From Diadema setosum (taxonomy: Eukaryota; Echinodermata; Echinoidea; Diadematoida; Diadematidae): DNA of 64,000 bases. Positions 25,101-37,066 of the stretch are shown here, in pieces. The stretch lies in assembly GCA_033980235.1 (NCBI GenBank), contig CM067059.1, positions 16,626,100-16,690,099 on the forward strand, in the 5' to 3' direction. A program made the position numbers and the translations under genes. Position 1 is the stretch's first letter. Every line of letters starts with the position of its first letter. The notes below the pieces were generated by a model, which was given only the letters and a program-made list of their open reading frames with translations, was not told the DNA's origin and did no database searches.

Positions 25101-27351
25101 CTCAAAGAATCTCATAGTTCTGCGAGGATAGATACAATATTCAAAATTCCATTTCACAAGCATTCATTAATTTTGATTGAATAAAGTCAAGAGGTTTAAT
25201 CTCAGAAACAAACTCATTGCAGTTTCAAATACTGCAAAGAGATTTATTGTAGTAAAGTTTCTATGATTATTGTTTTTAAGGTCGAACATTAGGAAATTTC
25301 TCCATCTCCCATGGTAAAACAACTGCCATTGGCACTGGGGAAACTGACAGACTTCTCATTTGCTACTGCAAAAACGTGGATTGTTTAAGCTCATATAGTT
25401 TCACACATGAATTTGTGACACCAGAGATTACAGGTAGAACTATAGGAAATTCGATAGCAATCAGTGTGGCTTTTCACAGCGCCACTAACTTTCTGCAACA
25501 AGCATTGATACTAAATATGAATTTTGATCATTGATATTTGTATACATAATATGGGTGTGGCGTAAATACGATGGAAGTTTAGATAGATAAATGAGACTTT
25601 GAGCATGAAAATGTAATTTCTACTTTTAATACTAAAAAGATTCCTTCATCAGCATTATATGAATTAATTAATAACTAGTGTTCTATGAATAAACTTGCCA
25701 CTTTGTTCAGAATTCAGATTTCACTGTTTTGAAATAGATGAATATCAAATTATGATTCCTACCACACCGTGGTCAACTTTGTTCAAGATTTGTTCGTCCG
25801 CCTGATGAAAGTTATTGCTTCTAATGTTGCATCAAACTTTGATTGGTGATTTTCTGGAGTTATGATGCAAATACGGTGTTGAAGTTCCCGTGATGTTGTT
25901 GATGTTTAAAAAAGGAACATCTTTTAACTAGATCAGCTGAACACAAGGAAACTACAGCAACTTTAAAATATGGCTGTAAAACTATATGTGCGGCGCTATA
26001 ATAATATTAGTGGAACTACATGACACACAGTAGTACTATAATGGTTTGTTTGAATGGGGTAGGCAAACTTAACTGTATGGCAAATTTGATGACTTTATAA
26101 ACTCCAATATCAACATGTTACACAAAGAGTTCTACTTTAAATGTTTATCTTGGCCAATCAAAGCAGAGAGAAGTTTCGGATATAGCCAGAATATCACCGC
26201 TGGATCAATGTCATAACAAAAATCACAATGATAGAAAAAAAAATGATGGTTTGACCTGGCAAAGTTGCGACAATCAAATCTCTCTGAAATGATAGTAAAC
26301 TCTCAAAGCGCTATCATTAAAAAAAAAAAAGTTTTCACACCTGAAGAAAATGTTGTTCTTGTAGGGCTACATAATATGTGCAGCATATTATGATATCTAG
26401 AACCATGTATTTGATCGTTGGCAAGTTTTGGAAATATTTCCGACTCTTTGTTCTACATATTATACTTCGTGTTCCGGAATGTTCTAGAATGTTCATTGTA
26501 AGCATTTCCATATAGATTTTGAAATTTTCAACCCAAATTATAATTGGGTTTAAATAGTCGTAAGGTGTCAATGGTCATAATACAGTTGACTGCTTAAAAA
26601 GACGGTGAGATGTTTGATATTTTTATCGTCAGGAATAGACGGAAAGAGACAGCTCCTAGTAAGATATTATTGTTTCTTTGCAGTTTAATTGCACGCTTGA
26701 TTATGTTTAAAAGCACTTCATAACGATGATGATAAATGCGCAAATCTACACACACACGTACACTCACTATCACATATCTTTAAACTTTCGTGAATGTTAT
26801 ACGAAACATGATTGAGAATAACCAATCGAGTGTTTACTGCAGTACCGACATTATGCCAGTGAATAATCATATCTATATCACTATATACATGTATGAAAAC
26901 GTATATATTTATTCATTAAAAATTGATATAAGGTCACTTTGTGAACCATTTTCGTCTTCAGTTTTAAGTGCCGAGCTGTTAATCGTTGCATACCAACGTA
27001 AACGTTTAGATGCTTCCTCATGATAAGTATGGATGTAATGGAGTTTTGTGCTCGATATTTTTTTTTTTTTTTTACTGGTGGTGTATGTATGGTATATGTA
27101 TATATGTGTGTGTGTATTTGTGTATGTTAGCCTGTCTTGAATCAAGGATGAATTTGGAATGATTCTAAATGACATGCGTGAGTATACTTGCCTGCTATGT
27201 TTAATGTTAATAGGCAAAACGAGAAAACGCCTGGGGACACACCATGGTTATATATAGGACTAATTGATTGAAAAGTGAGTGCATCGCGCAACTCAGTCAC
27301 AAACTACACGAGCTTTGGATTTGTTCAATGTTTCTTCTGTCCGAGTATACA
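22147..27351. other. Long non-coding stretch
   Basis: AT-rich throughout. It holds a CT/CA-rich patch at 23790-23845, a 9 bp perfect hairpin CATAATATG/CATATTATG at 26370-26392, a poly-T run at 27058-27073 and short GT repeats near 27100-27116. Short ORFs lack support. Confidence 0.5.
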
Positions 27352-27521
27352 CTACGGTGTCACGTTCTTAGAATGGTGCAGGAACGTCGTTCGCCTTTGA
27401 ATATACACCATCGGGTCGTTGTTAATCAGAATCGAGTCAGAATAGCAAACATCCAAATATCGACTGGTTGGACCTTCGATGGGGATTGTCTCCTTCTTGA
27501 TGATCACTTTAACGCTTTCTC
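27352..27521 (-). CDS. Possible terminal exon, unknown protein
   Basis: On the minus strand an AG acceptor (ACATCAG) at 27522-27523 opens a frame of 2 bases plus 55 codons, ending in TAG at 27352-27354. The peptide begins ESVKVIIKKETIPIEG and contains YLDVCYSDSILINNDP. Its composition looks like folded soluble protein rather than repeat or AT-skewed noise. I recognise no family. It lies 0.7 kb beyond the stop of the channel exon on the same strand, so it would be a separate gene. At this length chance remains quite possible. Confidence 0.25.
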
Positions 27522-28229
27522 CTGATGTATTATCTTGGCAGAGATAGACGTATTCCCAAATACATTCTCTAAAACCTTATATAAAGTGATGGGATATGTT
27601 TATATGTAATGACTGAAGCGTTTGATCCAACCTCATAGAAATGGTAAATGTGGCTGCAATATTGTTCATTACGCTCATAAACAGAGAATAATTTGTTTTT
27701 ACTCTGACTAGAATACGTCCCAGTCTTATGGTGTTGTGCGTGATTACCATTTTCATCCACGTCTTCACTCGATCCTCTATGTTGCAGGTTTGTTTAAACA
27801 ATGTATTGTTCCAGCATCAGGTATTGAGCGTGCTCATGGATGGCTTTCTTTAGACGCCATGACAACGAAATTTCAATCTGCGCTCTTACGTGCTCCTTTG
27901 GTAATGTCGATTACATTTGCATAGACCATTAAGTTGATTGTATTCCGTTGCCATGGCTACGTGCCCGCGTGGCTGGTAGATCGGAGGGTTGGTTGATGCC
28001 GGATCTGCCGTGGTTTAATTACTTACTCTCCGCTCTCCACGCTCTCGCTTTAGCTAAGAGTTTAGTTTCTTCCTAATGCGTTCGCACTTCAATCATCCCT
28101 GGCCACAAAGTGACTACAAACTTGACTTTAAAGCAGTTAACGTGAGACACTCGTCGGTATATGAATAGTTAAAGGCAACTAATCTTTAACAAACTGAATA
28201 TTCTATAGGCGATTGACATCAACTAATTG
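27522..28229. other. 3' flank of the channel exon
   Basis: This is the presumed 3' UTR side of the minus-strand channel gene. GTTGCCATGGCTAC at 27947-27960 is one base off the RFX X-box consensus. No clear polyadenylation site could be assigned. Confidence 0.35.
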
Positions 28230-29152
28230 TCAATCCCGTCTCTCTGTCTCTTGCAGCTTATTATTCAGCATTGCAAGACCGCCCACACCTCCACTTAATC
28301 CTTGCCCGACGCCATTTTTGTTCGAATGGTGCCGGTGCTGGGATGTTTCATACAGTTGTTTCTGCATGACGGCTAAGGATACCTTGTTTGCCGCCAAAAA
28401 GTCTTTCATGCTGATCATCTCGTCGGACATCCTTCTCCCATCCGTCTCGCTGTCGTAATCCGTGACCTCCACGTTCCCGGGCCCGTTGTGGCGCTTGCCG
28501 GCCGAGTTCATCTGTCGCTGCAGGTGACCCGGCGTTATGGCGTTTCTCCGTGGCCGAGGTCGCCGTCGGTGGCAGCATCGACAGTCTAATTTCTTGATCG
28601 CCCAGTTCAGAAACTGCTTGATTATAATAGATATGACATTGTAGAAAGAATAGATGCAGCACACGCCTGCCGTGAGGAAGATAAAGTTACCGAAACGATA
28701 CCAGTACTGCTGATTGTAAGAATACTCCTGGCTTGAAACCAAATCTCCAAATCCAATTGTGCTAAACGCGACGAAACAGAAATAGAAGCTGTCCAAATAG
28801 GACCAATCAGGCTCCACCTTGGTATAGACTGCCGAGGCAGTGCAGGCGATGCTGATAGCTCCCAGAGTTAGATAGACCAGAACCCAGTATACCGACGGTT
28901 TCCAGTTCTCAAGATCGTCGTCGGATTGTTCTGACGGGCGACGACCACCGTTCTTGGCCTGCCCGTTCTGGTGCTGATCTTTAAGTTTGCGTATTCTCCG
29001 CTCATGACACTGTTTCATCACATAGGCCAGGAGTGTAATGAGCCTCTCCAGAAATATGTTGAAGAAGAGAATGCAGGCAGCACATCCGGGCAAGCCGTAG
29101 ATTATCAGCATCACACGACCGCTAGAAGTGGACGGAGAGGTCATGCCAAAAC
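28230..29152 (-). CDS. KCNK12/13-like (THIK) two-pore K+ channel, last coding exon
   Basis: Encodes the C-terminal 306 residues of a two-pore-domain potassium channel, a plasma-membrane protein that carries background K+ current. The exon opens after an AG acceptor with a pyrimidine-rich tract (TTTTTCTTTTCTC) at 29153-29154. The first two bases complete a Gly codon of the first selectivity filter, which continues FGMTSPST. It then shows M2 (about 12-36), a cytoplasmic loop, M3 (about 88-109), the second pore with TIGFGDLVSSQ (131-141), M4 (about 152-178) and a Cys/Arg-rich tail. Family-specific motifs are GFGDLVSSQ, LERLITLLAYVMK, TDGRRMSDEMISMKDFLAAN and SGGVGGLAMLNNKL near the end. These point to the THIK subfamily, whose vertebrate genes (KCNK12/KCNK13) also split at the first pore. 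The N-terminus, M1, cap and first pore helix must lie upstream at higher coordinates and were not found with certainty. The frame is intact. Confidence 0.93.
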
Positions 29153-29368
29153 CTGCACCACAATGAGAAAAGAAAAACAACGAAACTGTGTTAGTATCAT
29201 CAAAATAATGGCCGTTTGTGATCTAATCATCAAAGTTCATGGGTGAAGGTGTTGAACGGTTTTGGTAATATGCATCTTCAAACTGCATTTCCGTCTGTTT
29301 TTTACATCAAAGAAAAGGTCATAGATATAATGATAAGAAGAATTTATCAGTAGCAATAACGCTCTCAC

Positions 29369-29397
29369 TCTCTCTTCTCTTCTCTTCTCTTCTCTTT
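29369..29397. repeat. (TCTCT)n microsatellite
   Basis: Pentanucleotide pyrimidine repeat. Confidence 0.85.
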
Positions 29398-30270
29398 TGA
29401 CATTATGCACTTGCAAAATTGTGCACGCCGACTGATATAACTCTGCATCACTCGAGCTAAAAAATAAAAGCAATGTTATAAGCCTAAACTATGTTTTTTT
29501 TTTTTTTTATTCACATTCAAACATGAACACACCAAGACATCAAATTAACCTGAATTCAACGTTTTGTAGGTGAAGCATTTGTGTTTGTTGATAACATGGT
29601 GCGAACGATGCCTTTCGGGCGTGTTTAATTGTTGTCTTTGGTACTGATTTAGCTTTGCTATTGTTTCGTTTAATTTTTTCTCTTTTTTGCGAAGACTTAC
29701 CAAAGCATTATTAATAACTGCCTCATTGTGGCAATTACTGAGTAAATACTTTCTAGCATTCCTAATGCAACTTTACCTATTTCCCCTTTATAATACGCAC
29801 TGTCCATCTATATCTTTATTTGTCAGTGCGTCAGCTGTGTGTGTGTCCATCAGTGTGTATAATATGGAGTCGGCAATCATGGGAATGTGCTATTTGCAGA
29901 TGCAGTATAGTAGTGCGTAAACATTTTTGCCTACCTATAATAACGATATGTATTTTGTGCAGTACTCGCAAAATTCTATTCAGGGTGCTTAAAATGCTAG
30001 CTTGGCTTTGTCACTGAAACGAAAATACAAGTTTGTCACCAAGATGGGGCGTTTGTAATATTCTTTCATAACTCTAACGCATTTATTGTTCAGTACAATG
30101 TGCATAATGTGTAGGAGGCATTGAGTCGATAACCAGTGGTCTAATTCAGGCGTGTGATGAAGTTATAACCGCCAGCGAGCGGTGTTTTCTTTTGAAAATA
30201 GCAGTAAGATGTGTACATTGCACTCAAGAATCCACGAGTAAGCCTGGATTAAACTCTAAGTAAAGAATCG

Positions 30271-30349
30271 AGAGAGAAAGAGAAAGAGAGGGTGAAAGAG
30301 AGAGAGGAGAGAGAGAGAGGAGAGAGAGAGAGTGAGAGAGAGAGAGAGC
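30271..30349. repeat. (GA)n microsatellite
   Basis: About 80 bp of GA-rich repeat. The Glu/Arg-rich ORF through it is an artefact. Confidence 0.95.
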
Positions 30350-32345
30350 ATGATTGCTGCGTATTTCATCTTGTATTCTGTTTGAAAACAATCATGCATC
30401 ACCTTCTACCATTCCTCCTCACTTCACATCAACAAACCTTTTCAAACGTATTTGATTTTTTTTTTGTCGACTGCTACGACTTTACATTTATTGTGCTCTC
30501 GAGCGAGTGATGCTAATGTGCATAATTTGGCAGCGGAGCAGCAACGCGTTCCCCGGCGCCTTTGATTCTTCAACTTTGAACAATGTTAGGTTGTTTTGTT
30601 TTGCTTTGTCTTGTCTTGTCTTTTCAGTTGTTGTTGATTTTTCATAAATCACTGTCTCCACGAGGCTCAGAATAATTCTTGTGACTTTTCTTAGAGATGC
30701 AGCACTTACTCATTTGCACGCATACATTATCAGGTAGGCAGTTATACCCTAACCTCGAACGAGAGGCCATACCAGAAGACATAATACAAGAATGAACATT
30801 GAGGAAAGAAACATTTTTTAAAGGGTTTTCCCTTGATGCATTCAAATTTTGGACTTAAATATAATCATGACGATCAATTTATACTAATTTAGTCGAAGGG
30901 AGAGGACAAGGACAGGGAGCGAAGTGCACGTGTATGGTGTGCGAATTTTACACATAACTTGTGTCGCCAAAATAATGTTTTGTGTTCTCCTGCTAAGGTA
31001 ATCAGTTAGTTTCCTTGGTTACAGCACGTTGTATTCAATGCTGATCAGGCAATATCAATTTCTCACACTTTGCCTCTACAAATTCAGCACTCCTGCGGTA
31101 ACAAAATTTACGATTAAATGGTGAAAATGGTGTCGCTGCCCCTGCTTTTCATCGTCATCATACGCCCTACAACAGTCCACTGCCATTGCTTCTAGAATGC
31201 TCATAAAGAAATGATTATCAAAATGATGATTTTAATGACAAGAAAACAAACGACAGTCTTTCCCACTTCTGCACATTATGATCCTCAATCCACCACCCTC
31301 ATGCCGTCATGGATGTACATTTCGCACCAGACAATTTCTTCCCCGATTTCGATTTTCTTCCTGTTGTAATTTCCAGTCAGGCGAAGAAAAAAAAATGACA
31401 CGGACAGGAGATGAAAACCTACTGGCAGAAAGAAGAATCTCCTTCCCAAATATGATATCGGAGAATCCTAAACAACAAAATTGAATTTATCTCCTCCCAC
31501 TCGGCCTCTCTCCTCTTTCCCCGGGAAAAGGATTGTTGGTGTCTCCCATTTCAGTATGATATAATATTACATATATATCATTACATGAAAACATAGTTGA
31601 CACTATGCGTATTTATATTTTGAAGGAATAGTTTTTGTTTTCCCAGGAGCAGATGAATGTGTGCTATGTAAGGCTTTGACTACGGTAAATAGTAGGAGCT
31701 GTGTGAATCCAAGGAGATTTCAGAATCTCATGGGAAACTGGTTAAGCCCATTTTATGAAAGAATCTCTGTGATACACACAATTCTTGTATTGTGTGTGTA
31801 TATAGCATAATATTATCATCATGCACTGCGCGTAGGAAGGTTAAGCAATACTTCAGATATTCATCGTTATCAGTGACGTTGATTCTAAGACGCACATTTC
31901 AGAGAAGACCTTATTATTAACCACGAGTGAACCTTTTCGGGTGCCAGAATAAATGTAAACACCACCTTGCTTTCACGTTAACCAATATAAGGAGCTTATT
32001 TCACAGAAGACAATGTAGAATCTATTTACAACCGCTGTGACATTAATCTCCCCTCTTCCAGCAGTACCAAGAAAAGGGTTAAGAGGAAATGATTCAAGAA
32101 TGACGCTTCTTTGCATGTAAAGCATAATGCATGTGTGTATGCGCGCATACGAACCCACGTATGATTTCATGTATTTTTCTGTGTGTTCGTGGCTAAGTGT
32201 ACTGCATACATGGGGAGGGGTATAACTTTATAACACGTGCAATGCCTTAAGGTAATTCTCATATCTCAATATTACGCCTAGATGCAGCACGGGCCCTTAC
32301 CAGAATAGACACAGAAATCGAAATGGACGCTGAGTTTACACTCAC

Positions 32346-32502
32346 GCTCTCGAGATATAGACAATCTCGGTTCGCAAATATGCGCAGCGTTTATTGCGAA
32401 AGCCGTCATTCTGCCGATGACGTCATCCACCGAATACTTGAGGTCCTGGTCGACGGTGGTGGACGTCTGAGGCCAGGCGGTCTTTAGCTCTCTCAGCACC
32501 TC
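32346..32502 (-). CDS. Candidate upstream exon, possibly the K2P extracellular cap
   Basis: On the minus strand an acceptor (TTTGAACAG) precedes position 32502 and a consensus donor GTGAGT starts at 32345. The 157 bp between them are open in phase 0 and leave in phase 1, the phase in which the channel exon at 29152 is entered. The peptide begins EVLRELKTAWPQ and continues with an amphipathic, helix-rich stretch, DLKYSVDDVIGRM. Helical segments of this kind form the extracellular cap between M1 and the first pore of K2P channels, and the exon is on the right strand and side. It cannot join directly to the 29152 exon, because it lacks the pore helix ending in TIG, so one more exon would be required. 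It may instead belong to an unrelated gene. Confidence 0.35.
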
Positions 32503-32656
32503 CTGTTCAAAACGTGACGCCTTGTGTACAAACAGGTTGGGTGAGGGAATGATAGACTTAAACTGGAAAAGGCGGGGGTTCTCACCAGCAAATCAGCATT
32601 GGGATTAAGATGGGGGGAGGGAAGGGCGTCCATAGTATTTTTGTCTGCAGTCAGCC

Positions 32657-33021
32657 ATGCCATCCTACCTCTGTTCAAAATCACCCCATCTCCCCGCCTT
32701 CTTACCCTCCGCATTTCGTCTGGCCGATCAGCCTGGCGATCGGTGGCCTTTCGCTCCCCTAATGATAGTGTTCCGAATGCAATATGCGTGCTTTGATGAC
32801 CAAGGGCAAATTCAGCCCGACTCGTACACACATTATCATAATAGATTATGTGTGCGGGAACCTCAGAGACTGCCTGTGAAATGCAGCTTCGGTCGACTAC
32901 ATATTATTTGCGTCAACCAGGAAGGCGATGTGGAGAAAGGTCGTTATTCAGATTGTTTTTGTCCTACAATGTTCTTCTACAAGTCCCGATTGATAGCCAC
33001 TTGTATTGGTGTTCTATCTCA
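32657..33021 (+). CDS. Candidate exon, Cys-containing extracellular-type peptide
   Basis: A plus-strand frame stays open for 122 codons and ends exactly at a consensus donor, GTGAGT at 33022. A possible acceptor (CATAATAG) lies at 32844, giving a 177 bp exon of phase 2-2. The peptide from there includes LPVKCSFGRLHIICVNQEG and YSDCFCP. The L-x-V-x-C-x-x-G-x-x-x-I pattern faintly recalls galactose/rhamnose-binding lectin (SUEL-type) domains, which are abundant in echinoderms, but the cysteine spacing is off and the YGR motif is absent. I treat it as an unidentified candidate. Confidence 0.25.
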
Positions 33022-35569
33022 GTGAGTAAATATCTATAGAGACTGAACTGAAATATGATTATGTACTGTCAGCATTGAAATGATTTGGAACATTCGGGTC
33101 TATACAGTCAGCTTTACATGGAGATTAAAGGCTTCTTATCTTTGTTTTTTTTTTACCATAAATATGATTTAATAAAAAAAGAAAAAAAAACAGCTATCTT
33201 CCCACTGGTGCACTCACACTATTGTCCCCATCCTGGGAATCTTGAGCAACATCATGGCTGTCATCACCAAGATAAGGGTTACTGAGGTGCCAAACGACCC
33301 ACATACCGGTATATCGGCACAAGCATCCCGCGCAGATGGCGGTCTGGTTTGGCGTGAAGCGCATATAGCCGTATCAGAAATGTCTGGCGCAATTAATTTG
33401 CCCATTTGTAGCTGGCGTTTGTTTCACGCTTGCTTATCAATTAGTTATCAGGCGTGCCGCAAAGGGCTTTGCAAGCGCTCTCGCGCGGAGTTATGCCGAT
33501 GCGATTTTAGATGAAAATTATATTCTTCTATATATCCGACAAGAACGTGGCTAAGCACACGTAAGCAGAGGCATGTCTTTGTTGATTGAGAGATCAAAAC
33601 AATGTGTGAAAGTTTGATAACACATTCATACAGATAGCAAATGTAAAAAGAAAAAATACAGTCTCTTTGGATGGTTGATGGCTGGTAAACCAATGATGAC
33701 ACGTCCTTTGCCAACTATGCAATATTTCAGTGTATGATAAGTTGTTATAAATTGGATGGGTAACTGTCAAAATGTATTGTCACCTCGAACTCTGACCCTT
33801 TGGGGTATTGACAGTTTGATGCTAGATTTCATTAGAGAGAGAGGCTTTGCCTTTTCATTGTAGAATGTCTATACCATCAGCAGGATAATTAATGACCTTT
33901 TTCAAAACCGTCAGTCCTCGAAACAATGAGTAGTAGAGTCTCATTTCTTTACACTTTAGGAGTAGTCGTCTTCAATGCAACCATCCTAATTATGGATACA
34001 AAAATACACGTCCAATTTCACATGGCTTGAATTATGTCCAGCTTGAGTAATCAAGAACGAAAACGCAGGGTTGAAAATGAACATGAATAAATGAAAGGTT
34101 GCCAATTAGAGACACTTTTTTGAAAGAAAACATGTGACTTCCTTGATTTCTGTGTACGAAATTCACATGAAGTAAGTACAGTAAAACATTGTATTCTTAA
34201 TGTCATTCACGCACCATTTCGGTAGGGGATCTAAAAAATAAAATAATATACACACACATACATGTATGTATATATTTTTTGAAAGGATTAACATCATTCT
34301 AATCTGTGTAATCATATCTTTATAGTAATTTCGACTTTAGATTATATCGTCAAAAGAATGAGAGTGGTAGCAATAGGTGACATAGCTGCATTGGTCAAGC
34401 AAATCATAGCTGGAGATGCAGATTTTTCCTTTGACTGCATCTGATATTCAGGAAGTGTCAGATCGGAGTGTAACAAACACGGACAATATAACAAAGTCTC
34501 TCTCCCCTTTGTATTTCTCGCTCGTTTTTATATAGTTTTTGAATCCATATCAAACATATCGCAGTACGTATCGAATCATAACAAATCAGTATACACATGA
34601 ACTTCTTGCTGTTCTAGCCTCTTCAACAAAAGGACTGCAAGAACATGATTTGTAGCATGAAAAGATGATACGATATCACGGTTGATGTACCGTCGAATTG
34701 TCATGAGAAAAATTGCTACAGCGTTCCTTTAGATTATGGTGGTCCCATTACAATTTTGACCAATGGAAACTATGAATAAACAAACAAACAAACAATAAAA
34801 GACCAGAGAATCCGACTTCTATAAGCGGCATACTAATGTTTTTTGTGGCGTTGTGTTGATGTGAAAAATCGCGTCAACAATTCAAATCGTTCGTCGGCAC
34901 GGAGTGTCTATACATGAGACCTTCTTAACTATTACACTTTCCATGCTTGTGAAAAGGGAGACTTAGCAGGAAAGGAACGCAAAAAAAGAATTACCAAAGG
35001 CACCGACAGCTTGATGATGAGCAAAGCGCAGACGGTAATTCAGCCATCACGATGATAACTTTGAATTTAGTCCTGGGACTGGGATTCATGAAATGTGAAG
35101 TAACCTAATTTAATCCACAGAATGTTACTGTGAGGTACAACGCACACTTTTCTCTGCCGCCATTACAGCGAGCAAGCTTTCACCGTAGAGCTCCCCGACC
35201 CTAAACTAGAGAAGGGACAACTCGCTCGAGTCCAATCGTCCGTTTATCGATTCTAGAATCCCGTAGAGGCGAAGTTGCCTTGCGAAAGTGAAAGGAGAAG
35301 GAACAATCGAGTGAGAGGGCTTTGGAGACGCGTTCACCAGGGACTACTCCGTCGCTGAAAGTCAACATCAGAAAATTAATCAAATTTGAAAGCGTGACAT
35401 CACCAGGTTTACATTTGTAAATGTCCTCCACCTTTAGGTACTAGCCATCGAAAGTCGTTGAGTGGGTGTATTTTTGTCAGGATTGCAGATGGATGAAACC
35501 GAGGTATCGGTCGTGTGAGTGAATGTAATGTAAGCTGACGAGTGTGTGCGCGCTATCTTACCATTTATT

Positions 35570-35572
<3 letters not shown>

Positions 35573-35611
<39 letters not shown>
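35573..35611. repeat. (GT)n microsatellite
   Basis: About 19 GT dinucleotides. Confidence 0.95.
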
Positions 35612-35612
<1 letters not shown>

Positions 35613-37017
35613 GGTGTCTGTATGTTGGTTTGTGTACTTGTACATCTGTATCTCTGATCGACCTTCGATTCTACCTGTGATTGCTTTCCAATTTTCAGGA
35701 CCAACTGATTAGGGATTTTTCGTCGCCTTTATGCGCCAATAAGCAAGCAAATATCAACGGGGGGTGGGGGTGGGGATGGGGGAAGATGGATGTACTCTGT
35801 CGTTACTGTTCAGTTTCTCGATCGCGGCCTGCATGACTGGCAAGGGGTAACGTACGCCAAGTACTCCTCCATGGGGAACCTACATGGATTGTTGGAATCG
35901 ATGTGCGCTGGGAATTTCATCCGGAAATGCAAGCGATGTTTGATTGAGATCGAGAAGCATGTTGTATAAAGAGGAGGTTTAAACATGCGAGAATGGAAAA
36001 CGAAGAAGCCTTAGAGACGGGAGGAAGGAGAAGAAGAAAAGAAAGGAAAATGAAACAGAAGAACTGAATAAGAAACAATGATAAGTAAAGAGGTGATAGC
36101 AAAAAGACAGGAAGAGAAACAAGTGAAGGTGAGGAGGTACGAGTAAAGGATGAAGTGTGAAGGAATAAAGATCAATCTTCACGCAAGTGACTTCTGCAAT
36201 AACAAACCCACGATTCCAGAGACTAGCGGTTGACGACTGCAGAGGTCTCCCTCTGAACCGCTTGATTTCCCCCGATTCGATTAGCAATTATATACTCTAT
36301 AAGCGAACATTGAATTAACAGCCGAATTAAATGTGATCAGCAAGGTCGACCAGGGAGTATTGCTCGGGTCTGGCTTGGTCCGGCTGCAGGAGGTGTGGAG
36401 GGATGGGTGGTGACGACGGGTGGTGTTGAATGCATCGTAGAGGAGAGCATCACAGCCGAAGACATGTGACCATGAGAGATGGCGTGCTTGTAGCGACCGG
36501 AGAGTAATGGACGGCCGGTCTTGCCTGTCTCCAAACCAAACACCCTGGACAGAATATCGCATTATCCGGGGAAATCGCGCAAAATGCGATCATGTGATAA
36601 CAAACCCTTCCCTGATCCTTTCAGGTCTGGAGACACTTCTGACCATCTAATTTAATCAGTCATTTTTATTTCATCGAGTCAATATCATCCAATAAAATAA
36701 TGGCAGTGAGTTTAATTGGACTACTAGTATGTGTTCATGATAAGGAGGTTCGTTCGACATTGCTTAATATTTGTCACATCACACAATGAAAGTAAAGAAG
36801 GCAAAATACTATGATCCTTTACACAGAATACGAAAACGAAAATAAAAACAACAAATCGGCTTGACAAAATTAGTAATGAGGAAAGATAAGACATGAAAGA
36901 AAGAAGGATTAACCTTCATAAACGAATGTGCTCGTCCTACACAAAACTGTCGTATGAGACGTCACTGCAAAGCTCTGATTGGGCAAACAGTGCGCCAGTA
37001 GATCAGCTTTACCAGGG

Positions 37018-37066
37018 CATATATATATATATATATATATACACGATAATGTTGGGGGGGGGGGGT
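37018..37066. repeat. (AT)n plus poly-G
   Basis: AT repeat followed by a G run at about 37054-37066. Confidence 0.9.

Larger units (their letters stand above)
29153..32345. other. Putative intron of the channel gene
   Basis: Contains (TCTCT)n at 29369-29397, poly-T at 29494-29508 and a (GA)n tract at 30271-30349. I searched the minus strand here for a short exon ending in the first pore sequence ...TIG and found none I could support. Confidence 0.5.

Noticed and set aside
29685..29700. Donor of the missing pore exon of the channel (minus strand GTAAGT)
   Set aside because: The bases before it do not encode the TIG end of a pore helix in the required phase.
33213..33300. First transmembrane helix of a 7TM receptor (plus strand)
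   Set aside because: TIVPILGILSNIMAVITK is suggestive, but the rest of the frame has no second helix and the usual GN pair reads SN.
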